From contig NZ_CP075187.1 in the NCBI RefSeq assembly GCF_020510665.1, positions 124,001 to 188,000 of the forward strand: a DNA stretch of 64,000 nt, read 5' to 3'. The notes beneath the pieces were generated by a model that was given only the letters and a program-made list of their open reading frames with translations, searched no databases and was not told where the DNA came from. Both the position numbers and the translations under genes were made by a program. Shown piece by piece: positions 26,072 to 35,181 of the stretch. Position 1 is the first letter of the stretch, and each line of letters opens with the position of its first letter. This stretch comes from Dechloromonas denitrificans (GTDB lineage Bacteria > Pseudomonadota > Gammaproteobacteria > Burkholderiales > Rhodocyclaceae).

Positions 26072-27125
26072 AGGGCCGAAGGCGACGATGAAGATTCTCG
26101 TCATCCGGCGCGACAACATCGGCGATCTGATTTGCACGACGCCCTTGTTCGAAGCCATTCGCCGGCAATACCCGCAGGCTTACATTGCCGCCCTGGTCAA
26201 TAGCTATAACGCACCGGCAATCGAGGGCAATCCCCACCTCGATGCCATCTTTGCCTATACCAAAGGCAAGCATGCAGCCGGTGAGTCGGTCTGGCAGGCG
26301 TATTTCCGACGCGTCAAACTGCTCTGGCAACTGCGCCGGATGAGGTTCGATTACGTCGTGCTGGCGACCAGCGGGTTTGCCGTACGGGCGTTGAAACTGG
26401 CCCGGATGCTGGCGCCCAGGCATATCGTCGGTTTCGTCACCGAACAGGCCTCTTCCCGATCGATCGATCAGGCCATTTCGCATGCCGATGGTGCGCAACT
26501 GCATGAAACGCAGGACATGTTCCGCTTGCTCGCGCCGCTCGGCATTTCGGGTGAAATTCCCGGGTTGACCGTGGTACCCGATCCCCGGCTCGCCAACCAT
26601 CTGCGCGAGCAGTTGCCGGAGACGGTGCGCCAGGGGAGCGGGCCGCTGCTGGCCCTGCATATCAGCGCGCGCAAGGAAAAACAGCGCTGGCCGGTCGAAC
26701 ATTTTGTCGAGTTGGCGCGTCAGCTGCATGCCCGGCATGCAGCACGGTTTCTGGTTTTCTGGTCGCCGGGTGACGAAAACAATCCCTTTCACCCCGGTGA
26801 TGACGGCAAGGCGGCCAAACTGTTGGCTGCGTTGGCTGATTTGCCGGTGGCACCCGTACATACAGCGCATCTTTCCGAACTGATTGCCGGCTTGTCCCTG
26901 TGCGATGCCGCGGTTCTCTCCGATGGCGGCGGGATGCATGTCGCTGCCGGCCTGGGCAAGCCGCTAGTCTGCTTCTTCGGCAACTCACCGGCCGCCCGCT
27001 GGCATCCCTGGGGTGTGCCTTACCAACTGCTGCAAAACGAGTCACGCGATGTGCGGACGATTACGCCGGACGAGGCGCTGATGGCTTTTGAGCGACTGCT
27101 GCCGGCCGTCGCCACTCATAAATAG
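26064..27125 (+). CDS. GT9 heptosyltransferase-family protein
   Basis: The fourth GT9 enzyme of the operon, 353 residues. It has KILVIRRDNIGDLICTTPLFEAIRRQYP at the N-terminus, LLALHISARKEKQRWPVEHFVELA in the donor half and LSDGGGMHVAAGLGKPLVCFFGNSPAARWHPWG at the C-terminus, a GGG variant of the usual SGPMH site. The ATG at 26064 overlaps the ligase gene by 8 nt; an internal ATG at 26088 (start of KILVIRR) is an alternative. Acceptor unknown. Confidence 0.83.
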   Translation: MNEGPKATMKILVIRRDNIGDLICTTPLFEAIRRQYPQAYIAALVNSYNAPAIEGNPHLDAIFAYTKGKHAAGESVWQAYFRRVKLLWQLRRMRFDYVVLATSGFAVRALKLARMLAPRHIVGFVTEQASSRSIDQAISHADGAQLHETQDMFRLLAPLGISGEIPGLTVVPDPRLANHLREQLPETVRQGSGPLLALHISARKEKQRWPVEHFVELARQLHARHAARFLVFWSPGDENNPFHPGDDGKAAKLLAALADLPVAPVHTAHLSELIAGLSLCDAAVLSDGGGMHVAAGLGKPLVCFFGNSPAARWHPWGVPYQLLQNESRDVRTITPDEALMAFERLLPAVATHK

Positions 27126-27135
27126 AAAGAAATTC

Positions 27136-27849
27136 ATGGAAACCCTGCTTGTCGGCCTGCTCAAGTTGCCGGTCATCGGCCCTGTCGTCAATGCACTGTG
27201 CGCCTGGCAATACCGTTTGGTCGCTGCCGCCATGCGGCGTGCACGGCGTCATGAAGTACGGCCGCGTGAATGGTCGAATCGCGAGCTGGCCAAGATCGCC
27301 GGCCAGTTTGAGGGTGCGGTGATCAATGTCAGCGGCTGGCGCGATGAAGACCAGCGCGGCGGTCACTACCGCGATTACTTCTCGCGTGCCTCGGCCTACG
27401 CGGTGTCCAACTTCAAAGGCACCAAAGGTATGGAAGACCAGTCGGGCGATGCGGTTTTCATCGATCTTGAGGAAGATCTGCCGGCCGAGTTGCGTGGCAA
27501 GTATCAAGTGGCTTACAACCACACGACGCTGGAACACGTTTTTGAGATCCATAAGGCGATCGAGAATATCTGCGCCCTGAGCCACGACACAGTGATTCTG
27601 GTGACGCCTTTCCTCCAGTCGGTGCATTTCGAGGAGGGGGCGTTTGGCGATTACTGGCGGCCGACGCCGATGTGTCTTAGCCGGATTCTCGAAACCAACG
27701 GCTTTGCCACGGTCTACCAGTCGTCAAACGACAATCCGTGGCACTACGCCTACATCTTCACCGTGGCCGTGCGTGATCCGAAAACCTCCGTCTGCAAGAC
27801 CGGGCCCTTGTCCGTGCCGCTGGTCGGTTCGGGACATTTCTCGGTGTGA
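27136..27849 (+). CDS. Methyltransferase-like protein, function unknown
   Basis: A 237-residue protein starting at ATG 27136, preceded by AGAAAGAAA. The central part resembles class I SAM methyltransferases after the glycine-rich loop: DAVFIDLEEDLPAELRGKYQVAYNHTTLEHVFEIHKAIENI, then DTVILVTPFLQSVHFEEGAFGDYWRPTP. The N-terminal SAM-binding glycine motif (GxGxG) is not evident, so it may be degenerate or use a variant site. It closes the glycan operon and may modify a sugar or act as a scaffold. Confidence 0.55.
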   Translation: METLLVGLLKLPVIGPVVNALCAWQYRLVAAAMRRARRHEVRPREWSNRELAKIAGQFEGAVINVSGWRDEDQRGGHYRDYFSRASAYAVSNFKGTKGMEDQSGDAVFIDLEEDLPAELRGKYQVAYNHTTLEHVFEIHKAIENICALSHDTVILVTPFLQSVHFEEGAFGDYWRPTPMCLSRILETNGFATVYQSSNDNPWHYAYIFTVAVRDPKTSVCKTGPLSVPLVGSGHFSV

Positions 27850-27855
27850 GATTTT

Positions 27856-27877
27856 CAGCCGGATTGCAGTCCGGCTG
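27856..27877. terminator. Palindrome between convergent genes, possible bidirectional terminator
   Basis: An 8-bp perfect inverted repeat (27856-27863 with 27870-27877, 6-nt loop) lies between the convergent methyltransferase-like gene and polA. It lacks a clear T run on either strand, so termination is only a possibility. Confidence 0.35.
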
Positions 27878-27885
27878 AACCATCC

Positions 27886-30612
27886 TCAGTGCGCCGCTTC
27901 CCAGTTCGGGCCGACGCCGACTTCGACGATCAGCGGCACCTTCAGTTCAGCCACCTGACCCATCAGGCGCGGTAGCTGGAGGCGGATTTCGGCCAGTTCC
28001 TCGTCCGGCACTTCGAGCACCAGTTCATCGTGCACCTGCAGGACAAGGCGTGATTTGCGCGCCGATTTTTCCAGCCAGTCCTGAACGGCGATCATCGATA
28101 GCTTGATCAGGTCGGCCGCCGTGCCCTGCATCGGCGCGTTGATCGCGGCCCGTTCCGCCCCCTGGCGGCGATTGCCGTTGCTTGAGCGAATGTCCGGGAA
28201 CCACAGTCGACGGCCGAAAGCGGTTTCGACGTAGCCGGTCTGGCGAGCCGCTTCGCGGGCTTCTTCCATGTAGCGGGCGACGCCCGGATAACGGTTGAAG
28301 TAGCGGTCGATATAGGTCTGTGCCGCGCTGCGCTCCAGCCCGAGCTGACGAGCCAGCCCGAAGGCACTCATGCCGTAGATCAGGCCGAAGTTGATGCTCT
28401 TGGCGACGCGGCGCTGATCGGGGCCGACTTCGAGTGGCGTGACGCCGAAAATTTCGCCGGCGGTGGCACGGTGTACGTCTTCGCCAAGCGCAAAAGCCTC
28501 AAGCAAGCGCTCATCACCCGACAGATGCGCCATGATGCGTAGCTCGATCTGCGAGTAGTCGGCTGAAACGATGTGGTGGCCGGCCGGGGCGACGAAGGCG
28601 GTGCGGATGCGCCGGCCTTCCTCGGTGCGTACCGGAATGTTCTGCAGATTGGGGTCGCTCGACGCGAGTCGTCCGGTCACCACCGAGGCCTGCGAAAAGT
28701 GCGTATGAACGCGACCGGTCGCCGGGTTGATCATGCGCGGCAGCTTGTCGGTATAGGTGCCCTTGAGCTTGGCCAGGCTGCGGTGTTCGAGTAGCAATTT
28801 GGGCAATGGGTAATCGAGCGCCAGTTCGGAAAGCACTTCTTCGTCGGTTGACGGGCCGCCCGAAGGTGTTTTCTTCTTGATCGGCAAACCCTGCTTTTCG
28901 AACAGGATCTCGGCCAGTTGCTTGGGCGAAGCGAGGTTGAACGGCTGGCCGGCCAGTTCGTAAGCCTGGGCCTCAAGAGCCATGATCTTCTGGCCGATTT
29001 CGTGGCTCTGGCGCGACAGGGTGCTTGCATCGATCAGGATACCGGTTCGTTCCATCTGCCAGATAACCTGGCGGGCCGGCATTTCGATCGCGCGGTAGAT
29101 GTAGTCGAGGCCTTTTTCGCCGCTGAATTGCGGATGCAGCGTTTGATGGACGCGCAAAGTGACATCGGCATCTTCGGCGGCGTAGGTGGCGGCGCGCTCG
29201 ATATCGACCTGGTCGAAGCCGATCTGTTTGGCACCCTTGCCGCACAGGTCTTCGTAGGCGATGGTGGCGAGGCCGAGATGGCGGCTGCACAACTGACCAA
29301 GGTCGTGGCCCTTGTCGGACTCGATGACGTAGCTTTGCAGCATCGTGTCGTGGGCGATGCCGGCCAGCGCAATGCCGTGATTGGCAAAGACATGCTGGTC
29401 GTACTTGGCGTTTTGCAGCACTTTCTTGCGGTCGACTGCTTCCAGCCACGGTTTCAAGCGGGCCAGCACAGCATCGAGCGGCAGCTGGTCGGCAACGCCG
29501 GGGGCGGTGTGGCCGAGCGGGATGTAGCAGGCTTCGCCCGGTGTGACCGAGAGCGAAATGCCGACAATGCGTGCGGCGAAGGAATCGAGGCTGGTCGTCT
29601 CGGTATCGAGAGCCGTCAGTTCGGCCGCTTCGATCTTGCGCAGCCAGGCTTCGAATTGCGTCCACTCGAAAACGGTTTCGTAACTGACTTCGACCGGCGC
29701 CGCAGCCGGGACGGGTGTCTCGGCGAGGGCATGGGTCGGTGAATCGGGCGCCGGTTGCGTATTGCCCGGCGTATCGAGCTCCCGCCGCCAGGTGCGGAAT
29801 TCGTAACGCTCGTACAGCGTGCGCAGCGTGTCGCTGTCGCGCTCTGTCGTGGTCAACGTGCCGGGAGCCGGCAAATTGGACAGGTCGCAGGCGACGGTGA
29901 CCAGTTTCTTGCCGAGCGGCAGGAAAGCAAGGTGATCGCGCAGGTTCTGGCCGACGACACCACCGATGTCGTTGGCGTGAGCGACGATTTCATCCAGCGA
30001 ACCGTATTGGTTGAGCCACTTCAGTGCCGTCTTCGGGCCACATTTGGCGACGCCGGGGACGCCATCGACGGTATCGCCGACCAGCGCCAGATAGTCGACG
30101 ATTTTGCCCGGTGGCACGCCAAACTTGGCTTCCACGCCGGCTTCGTCGAGCAGCTCGTTGCTCATCGTGTTGTACCAGCGGGTCAGTGGATTGACCAATT
30201 GGGTCAAGTCCTTGTCGCCGGTGGAAATCAGCGTTTCGATGCCGTCGACCGCGGCATGCGTCGCCAGCGTGCCGATCACGTCATCAGCTTCGACCCCATC
30301 GACCATCAGCAGCGGCCAGCCGGCAGCGCGGATCGCGGCGTGCAGCGGTTCGATCTGGCTGACCATCTCGGGCGGCATTGGCGGCCGGTGGGCCTTGTAT
30401 TCCGGATACCAGTCGTCGCGGAAAGTCTTGCCCTTGGCATCGAAGACGACGGCCTTGTAGTCTGCCTTGTGGTCGCTTTCCAGCCGGCGTAGCATGTTCA
30501 GGACGCCGTAGATGGCGCCCGTCGGCTCGCCGGCCTTGTTGCGCAGGTCGGGCAGGGCGTGGAAGGCGCGATAGAGATAGGACGAACCGTCCACCAACAA
30601 TAAGAGAGGCAT
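27886..30612 (-). CDS. polA: DNA polymerase I
   Basis: PolA fills gaps and removes RNA primers in replication and repair. The 908-residue protein has all three domains. The 5' nuclease domain (about 1-290) has LLLVDGSSYLYRAFHALP and GDKDLTQL. The 3'-5' exonuclease domain (about 320-510) keeps ALDTETTSLDSF. The polymerase domain has motif A SADYSQIELRIMAHLSGD, motif B RRVAKSINFGLIYGMS and motif C LVLQVHDELVLEVP. I start it at ATG 30612 (LLLLVDGSSYLYRAF), the family N-terminus. That leaves only 5 nt to the divergent LOG gene start. Confidence 0.95.
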   Translation of the reverse strand: MPLLLLVDGSSYLYRAFHALPDLRNKAGEPTGAIYGVLNMLRRLESDHKADYKAVVFDAKGKTFRDDWYPEYKAHRPPMPPEMVSQIEPLHAAIRAAGWPLLMVDGVEADDVIGTLATHAAVDGIETLISTGDKDLTQLVNPLTRWYNTMSNELLDEAGVEAKFGVPPGKIVDYLALVGDTVDGVPGVAKCGPKTALKWLNQYGSLDEIVAHANDIGGVVGQNLRDHLAFLPLGKKLVTVACDLSNLPAPGTLTTTERDSDTLRTLYERYEFRTWRRELDTPGNTQPAPDSPTHALAETPVPAAAPVEVSYETVFEWTQFEAWLRKIEAAELTALDTETTSLDSFAARIVGISLSVTPGEACYIPLGHTAPGVADQLPLDAVLARLKPWLEAVDRKKVLQNAKYDQHVFANHGIALAGIAHDTMLQSYVIESDKGHDLGQLCSRHLGLATIAYEDLCGKGAKQIGFDQVDIERAATYAAEDADVTLRVHQTLHPQFSGEKGLDYIYRAIEMPARQVIWQMERTGILIDASTLSRQSHEIGQKIMALEAQAYELAGQPFNLASPKQLAEILFEKQGLPIKKKTPSGGPSTDEEVLSELALDYPLPKLLLEHRSLAKLKGTYTDKLPRMINPATGRVHTHFSQASVVTGRLASSDPNLQNIPVRTEEGRRIRTAFVAPAGHHIVSADYSQIELRIMAHLSGDERLLEAFALGEDVHRATAGEIFGVTPLEVGPDQRRVAKSINFGLIYGMSAFGLARQLGLERSAAQTYIDRYFNRYPGVARYMEEAREAARQTGYVETAFGRRLWFPDIRSSNGNRRQGAERAAINAPMQGTAADLIKLSMIAVQDWLEKSARKSRLVLQVHDELVLEVPDEELAEIRLQLPRLMGQVAELKVPLIVEVGVGPNWEAAH

Positions 30613-30617
30613 GAGAC

Positions 30618-31346
30618 GTGACTGAGAGCGATAAGCTGGTGATGGGGGTGGAATCCGAGGCCTTGCTGAATTCGGCATCGGCCCGCGAGTCCTGGCGGAT
30701 TTTCGGCATTATGTCAGAGTTCGTCGAAGCGACGGAGCGGCTGGCCGCCATTCGTCCGGCCGTGACGATTTTCGGCAGCGCCCGCGTCAAGCCGGGGTCG
30801 CCGTATTACGAACTGACTGAAAACATTGCCCGTTTGCTGTCGGATTCCGGCTTCTCGGTCATTTCCGGCGGTGGTCCGGGGATCATGGAAGCGGCCAACA
30901 AAGGGGCGTATTTTGGCAAGTCGCCCTCGGTCGGCCTCAATATCCAGTTGCCGCATGAACAATCGTCGAACCCGTATCAGGATATTTCACAGACCTTCCG
31001 CCACTTTTTTGCCCGCAAGTACATGTTCGTCCGCTTTGCCAGCGCTTATGTCGTGATGCCGGGCGGCTTCGGGACGCTGGATGAGTTGATGGAAGCGCTG
31101 ACCCTGATCCAGACCGGCAAGGCGCGCAAGATTCCGCTGATTCTGGTCTGCTCCGATTTCTGGAAAGGGCTGATCGACTGGTTCAAGCAGCGTCTGGTCG
31201 AGGAAAAAATGGTCGATCCGGAAGACATCGACCTGATCCAGCTGATCGATGAACCGTCGCAGGTGGTCGAGGCCATCTTCAAGCATTACGAGGCTCGTCC
31301 CTTCGCTCCCTTGCCAAGCGAACGCGAGATGATGCTCAACCTGTAA
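30618..31346 (+). CDS. LOG family (TIGR00730-type) Rossmann protein
   Basis: LOG-family proteins hydrolyse nucleoside 5'-monophosphates to base and ribose phosphate; many are annotated as cytokinin riboside phosphoribohydrolases. The defining motifs are SGGGPGIMEAANKGA and MPGGFGTLDELMEALTLIQTGK, both intact. Starting at the GTG at 30618 gives 242 residues; ATG 30642 is an alternative. The start lies 5 nt from the divergent polA start, which is unusually close and makes a downstream start more plausible. Confidence 0.85.
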   Translation: MTESDKLVMGVESEALLNSASARESWRIFGIMSEFVEATERLAAIRPAVTIFGSARVKPGSPYYELTENIARLLSDSGFSVISGGGPGIMEAANKGAYFGKSPSVGLNIQLPHEQSSNPYQDISQTFRHFFARKYMFVRFASAYVVMPGGFGTLDELMEALTLIQTGKARKIPLILVCSDFWKGLIDWFKQRLVEEKMVDPEDIDLIQLIDEPSQVVEAIFKHYEARPFAPLPSEREMMLNL

Positions 31347-31379
31347 TAAAATCGGCTTCAGATAACCGAGGAAATTTTC

Positions 31380-31709
31380 ATGCGCCGCATTGTCCCCCTT
31401 CTCATGCTTGCTGCCTTGCCGGTCTGGGCCCAGCAAGGCGATCTCCAGCCGTTGCCGGCTGTCCCGCCGCCGCCTCCCGGCATGGAGGCTTTCGACGCCG
31501 CGCTTGAACCGCAGGTCAATATCGTCAAGACCGAAAAGGAAACGCGCGAGGAATTCCGCATCAAGGGCAAGCTTTACATGGTCAAGGTCACGCCGTCGAT
31601 CGGCAAGACCTACTACCTGGTCGACCGTCAGGGTGACGGTAATTTCATTGAATCCGACACCTTCGGGCCGAACGTCAAGCCGCCGATGTGGATTCTGCAT
31701 TCCTGGTAA
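31380..31709 (+). CDS. Small exported DUF2782-type protein
   Basis: This 109-residue protein has a signal peptide (cut after PVWAQ, about residue 18), a proline-rich stretch, then a compact domain with NIVKTEKETREEFRIKGKLYMVKVTPSIGKTYYLVDRQGDG, as in the DUF2782 family. Function unknown; likely periplasmic. It is located 33 nt after the LOG gene and 3 nt before thrB, a common beta/gammaproteobacterial neighbourhood around polA and thrB. Confidence 0.65.
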   Translation: MRRIVPLLMLAALPVWAQQGDLQPLPAVPPPPPGMEAFDAALEPQVNIVKTEKETREEFRIKGKLYMVKVTPSIGKTYYLVDRQGDGNFIESDTFGPNVKPPMWILHSW

Positions 31710-31712
31710 AAC

Positions 31713-32639
31713 TTGTCCGTCTATACCACCGTCGGGCGCGACGAACTTTCCGCCTGGCTCCAGCCGCTTGGGCTGGGTGAGTTGATCAGTCATGCCGGCA
31801 TCGCTGCCGGCATGCAGAACTCCAACTATTTCGTGACGACGGCGAGCGGTCGCTATGTGCTGACGCTGTTCGAACGCATCGAGCCGCAGGCGCTCGACTT
31901 CTACCTGATGCTGATGGCCCGGCTGTCCGGGCGCGGCATTCCGTGTCCACAGCCATTGGCCGATGCGGCTGGCCAATTGTGGCGGCCGCTGTCCGGCAAG
32001 CCGGCTGCGCTGCTCAGCTGCCTGCCCGGCACTGCCGATGAAGCGCCGACGCCGGCGCGTTGCCGCCTGCTTGGTGCCACCTTGGCTGACCTGCATGCAG
32101 CCGGCGCCGATCTACCGAATCCGCTGCCCAACCCCTGCGGCGCTGCCTGGCGCCAGGCGGTCGGTACGGCTTTGCTGCCTCTGCTGGATCGCGACGAGCA
32201 AAGCTTGCTGGCCGATGAACTGGCTTTCCAGCAGGCACAGGATTATTTGGCCTTGCCGCGCGGCATCATCCATGCCGATCTGTTCCGCGACAACGTATTG
32301 TGGGATTCCCGCGGTCAACTCGGTGGCGTGCTCGATTTCTATTTTGCTGGCGAAGATGTCCTGCTCTTCGATCTGGCGGTCGTTGCCAACGACTGGTGCT
32401 TTGATGATCTCGCCCTGACCGCCCTGATTGAGGGTTACACCAGCCGGCGTCGTCTGTCAGATGCCGAAGTGGCTGCCTGGCCGGCCATCCGGCGGGCTGC
32501 GGCCTTGCGTTTCTGGCTGCTGCGGCTTGAGGTTCGTCAGCAGCCGCGGCATGGCGATGTGGTGACAATCAAGGACCCGGACCATTTTCGGCGCATGTTG
32601 CAAGGTTTTCGCCTTGCTCCCGAAGCGCTGTCCCGTTAG
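31713..32639 (+). CDS. thrB: Homoserine kinase type II (ThrB)
   Basis: This is the aminoglycoside-phosphotransferase-fold homoserine kinase found in pseudomonads and betaproteobacteria, which phosphorylates homoserine for threonine synthesis. GMQNSNYFVTTASGRYVLTLFE is the nucleotide-binding beta-sheet region. The catalytic HADLFRDNVLW and the Mg site GVLDFYFAGEDVLLFDLAVVANDW are present. Length is 308 residues. The start is TTG at 31713, 3 nt after the previous stop; there is no better ATG upstream of the conserved VYTTVGRDEL opening. Confidence 0.9.
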   Translation: MSVYTTVGRDELSAWLQPLGLGELISHAGIAAGMQNSNYFVTTASGRYVLTLFERIEPQALDFYLMLMARLSGRGIPCPQPLADAAGQLWRPLSGKPAALLSCLPGTADEAPTPARCRLLGATLADLHAAGADLPNPLPNPCGAAWRQAVGTALLPLLDRDEQSLLADELAFQQAQDYLALPRGIIHADLFRDNVLWDSRGQLGGVLDFYFAGEDVLLFDLAVVANDWCFDDLALTALIEGYTSRRRLSDAEVAAWPAIRRAAALRFWLLRLEVRQQPRHGDVVTIKDPDHFRRMLQGFRLAPEALSR

Positions 32640-32648
32640 CATCCGCGC

Positions 32649-33395
32649 ATGAACGAATCCACTGCATTCCCGATGGCCCCGGCCCCGTTTACCGGCGCCA
32701 GCCGCGAAGTCGATCCCGGTGCCTGCTTTGACTGGCTGCGCCAGGGCTGGGCCATGTTCCTGGCGAATCCCGGCTTGTGGATCGGCAGTGCCGTCTTGCT
32801 GCTCATCATGCTGATGGCGATTTCCATCGTGCCATTTTTCGGCCAGATCGCTGCCCATTTGCTGGTGCCGCTGTTCGGCGCCGGCATGGTGCAGATCTGC
32901 CGCCACCTGGCGGAAGAAAAACCGGCCGAAATTGCCGATCTGTTCGCCGGTTTTCGCCATGGCGCCGGTGAACTGGTCATGGTCGGCGTGTTCTTTGCCA
33001 CCGGTATCTTCGGCATCGCCTTTCTTGCCTTCCTGCTCGTCAGCGGCGGCATTCTCGGCGGCGTTGTGACCGGCCGCGTCGGTGGTTTCGGGATCGCGCT
33101 GGGCGGCGTCATGCTGGCCGGCCTGCTGGTCATGGTGCTGTCGATACCGGTCATCATGGCCACATGGTTTGCCCCGGCCCTGGTTTTCTTCCACGACATG
33201 AAGCCGCTCGATGCGATGAAGGCGAGCTTTGCCGCTGGTGCGAAAAACTGGCTGGCGATGACCATCTTCGGGGTTTTCCTCGTGGTCGCGCTGTTTTTCG
33301 CGATGTTGCCGCTCGGTTTGGGCCTGCTGCTGTTCCTGCCGGTCTTCTCCGGCGCGGTCTACGCCTCCTACCGCGATATTTTCGAGGGCGTCTGA
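32649..33395 (+). CDS. BPSS1780-family membrane protein, first copy
   Basis: A 248-residue integral membrane protein with about five or six hydrophobic segments and the pattern CFDWLRQGWAMFLANPGLWIG ... GAGMVQICRHLAEEKPAEIADLFAGFR ... WFAPALVFFHDMKPLDAMKASF ... FSGAVYASYRDIF, typical of the BPSS1780 family. Function is unknown. It lies 9 nt after thrB and 1 nt before a related second copy, so the two may form a heteromer. Confidence 0.7.
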   Translation: MNESTAFPMAPAPFTGASREVDPGACFDWLRQGWAMFLANPGLWIGSAVLLLIMLMAISIVPFFGQIAAHLLVPLFGAGMVQICRHLAEEKPAEIADLFAGFRHGAGELVMVGVFFATGIFGIAFLAFLLVSGGILGGVVTGRVGGFGIALGGVMLAGLLVMVLSIPVIMATWFAPALVFFHDMKPLDAMKASFAAGAKNWLAMTIFGVFLVVALFFAMLPLGLGLLLFLPVFSGAVYASYRDIFEGV

Positions 33396-33396
33396 G

Positions 33397-34170
33397 ATGC
33401 GCGCCCTGACTCTTCCGGCCAATGCCGGCTGGCGTTGGATCGCCGCCGGCTTTGCCATTTTCCGGCGCAATCCGCCGATGTTGTCGATGTTGGTGATGAC
33501 CTACTGGTTTGTCATGATCTTCCTCAACATCGTGCCGCTGATCGGTGCGCTGGCGGCTTCGATGGCCATTCCGGGCCTGTCGGTCGGCCTGATGCAGGCG
33601 GCGCGCAATCTGGAACGTGGCCAGCCGGTTGGTATCCAGACGCTGTTCGGTGGTTTTCGTGAAAACGCCCGGACGCTGGTCCTGCTCGGCGCTCTGTACC
33701 TTTGTTGCACGCTCGGCGTGCTCGGTATTTCTGCGCTGTTCGATGGCGGCGACCTGCTGCGTTACATGCTCTCGGGCAGCAAGGCAGAGCGTGCGGCACT
33801 TGAAGAGGCTGATTTCCTGCTGCCGTCGCTGGTCGTCGTTCTCTTGCTGCTGCCGGTCATGATGGCCTGGTGGTTTGCCCCGGTACTCGCCGCCTGGCAT
33901 CGTCTGTCGCTCGCCAAGTCGCTGTTCTTCAGCTTCGTTGCCTGCTGGATGAACTGGCGCCCCTTCCTGACCTACGGTCTTGGCCTGTTGCTGGTCTGCG
34001 GCGTTGCGCCGGGTGTGTTGCTCGGCTTGCTGCTGGTGATTTTTCCGGAAGGGCAGTCGTTCATGACGGCGCTGGTCACCGTACCGATGGCCCTGATCAT
34101 CGCGCCGGCTGTCTTTGCCAGCTTCTACGCCTGCTATCGCGACATCTTCGGCATTTCGGAAATTGTCTGA
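33397..34170 (+). CDS. BPSS1780-family membrane protein, second copy
   Basis: This 257-residue paralogue of the preceding gene repeats its layout: AGWRWIAAGFAIFRRNPPML, GLSVGLMQAARNLERGQPVGIQTLFGGFR, WWFAPVLAAWHRLSLAKSLFFSF and FASFYACYRDIFG. It has about six hydrophobic segments. The shared motif order (Trp-rich N-terminus, aromatic WFAP, CYRDIF end) shows tandem duplication followed by divergence. Its stop overlaps the nadD start. Confidence 0.7.
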   Translation: MRALTLPANAGWRWIAAGFAIFRRNPPMLSMLVMTYWFVMIFLNIVPLIGALAASMAIPGLSVGLMQAARNLERGQPVGIQTLFGGFRENARTLVLLGALYLCCTLGVLGISALFDGGDLLRYMLSGSKAERAALEEADFLLPSLVVVLLLLPVMMAWWFAPVLAAWHRLSLAKSLFFSFVACWMNWRPFLTYGLGLLLVCGVAPGVLLGLLLVIFPEGQSFMTALVTVPMALIIAPAVFASFYACYRDIFGISEIV

Positions 34171-34816
34171 ACCGCTAGGCCTGTTCGGCGGGACTTTTGA
34201 TCCCGTCCATTTCGGCCACCTTCGCCTGGCTGAAGAATCCATCGCCCATCTCGGCCTGGCTGGCGTGCGCTGGATTCCGGCCGGGCATCCGCCGCATCGC
34301 GGCACGCCGCAGGTGACGCCGGCCCAGCGGCTTGAGATGGTGCTGCGGTCGACGGCTGAAAATGAGCAATTTTCAGTCGATCCCGGTGAAGTCGAAGCGA
34401 CCGTGCCAAGTTACACCGTGCTGACGCTCGAACGTTTGCGCCGCGAACTGGGCAGCGAACAGTCGCTCGTCCTGCTGGTCGGGGCCGATGCTTTTGCCGG
34501 TCTGGCCACCTGGCATCGCTGGCGCGACATATTTTCGCTGGCGCACGTGGCGGTTTCGCACCGGCCTGGTTTTCCGGTCGAAGTGGCCAGTTTGCCGGAA
34601 GAACTGGCCGCCGAATTCAGCGCCCGCCGATTGCTCGATGCCGATGCACTGAAAGCCAGACCAGCCGGCGGAATCGTGACTTTTGCGATGACCCAGCTGG
34701 CGATTTCGGCAACCCAGATCCGTACCCTGCTGAGCAACGGAAAATCGGCGCGCTATTTGCTGCCGGATACCGTTCTCGACTATATTCGGACCCATTCTCT
34801 CTACAGAAACGCCTAA
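34163..34816 (+). CDS. nadD: Nicotinate-nucleotide adenylyltransferase NadD
   Basis: NadD converts nicotinate mononucleotide to deamido-NAD in NAD synthesis. The 217-residue protein has the nucleotidyltransferase motif GLFGGTFDPVHFGHLRLAEE, the GADAFAGLATWHRW region and the C-terminal ISATQIRTLL motif. I chose the TTG at 34163, 8 nt before the upstream gene ends, since it puts the GLFGGTFDP motif near the N-terminus and has CGGA upstream. Other starts would extend 16 residues into the neighbour. Confidence 0.9.
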   Translation: MSEPLGLFGGTFDPVHFGHLRLAEESIAHLGLAGVRWIPAGHPPHRGTPQVTPAQRLEMVLRSTAENEQFSVDPGEVEATVPSYTVLTLERLRRELGSEQSLVLLVGADAFAGLATWHRWRDIFSLAHVAVSHRPGFPVEVASLPEELAAEFSARRLLDADALKARPAGGIVTFAMTQLAISATQIRTLLSNGKSARYLLPDTVLDYIRTHSLYRNA

Positions 34817-35181
34817 TGGACATCCCAAAGCTGCAAAAAATCGTCGTCGCCGCCCTTGAAGACATCAAAGGCAAGGATATCGAAGTACTCAACACCAGCA
34901 AGCTGACCTCGATGTTCGATCGTCTGGTCATCGCGACCGGCGACTCGAATCGTCAGGTCAAGGCACTGGCCCGCAATGTTTCCGAAAAAGTGCGCGAAGC
35001 CGGTGGCGAAGTGCTCTCGATGGAAGGTGAAGACACCGGTGAATGGGTGCTGGTCGACCTCGGCGATATCGTCGTGCACGTCATGCAACCGACCATCCGC
35101 ACCTATTACAACCTTGAGGAACTGTGGAAGGCCACGCCAGCCCAGCGCCGCAAGGCAGCGGAGCCGGCTGCCGGCGAATGA
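34816..35181 (+). CDS. rsfS: Ribosome silencing factor RsfS
   Basis: RsfS binds ribosomal protein uL14 and blocks subunit joining when nutrients are short. The 121-residue protein has the DUF143 pattern KDIEVLNTSKLTSMFDRLVIATGDSNRQVKALA and GEWVLVDLGDIVVHVMQPTIRTYYNLEELW. The nadD-rsfS-rlmH order is a widely conserved bacterial arrangement, and starts and stops overlap on both sides. Confidence 0.95.
   Translation: MDIPKLQKIVVAALEDIKGKDIEVLNTSKLTSMFDRLVIATGDSNRQVKALARNVSEKVREAGGEVLSMEGEDTGEWVLVDLGDIVVHVMQPTIRTYYNLEELWKATPAQRRKAAEPAAGE

Noticed and set aside
27136..27849. Assigning a specific sugar methyltransferase function to the last glycan-operon gene
   Set aside because: The SAM-binding glycine motif is not visible, so only a general resemblance can be claimed.
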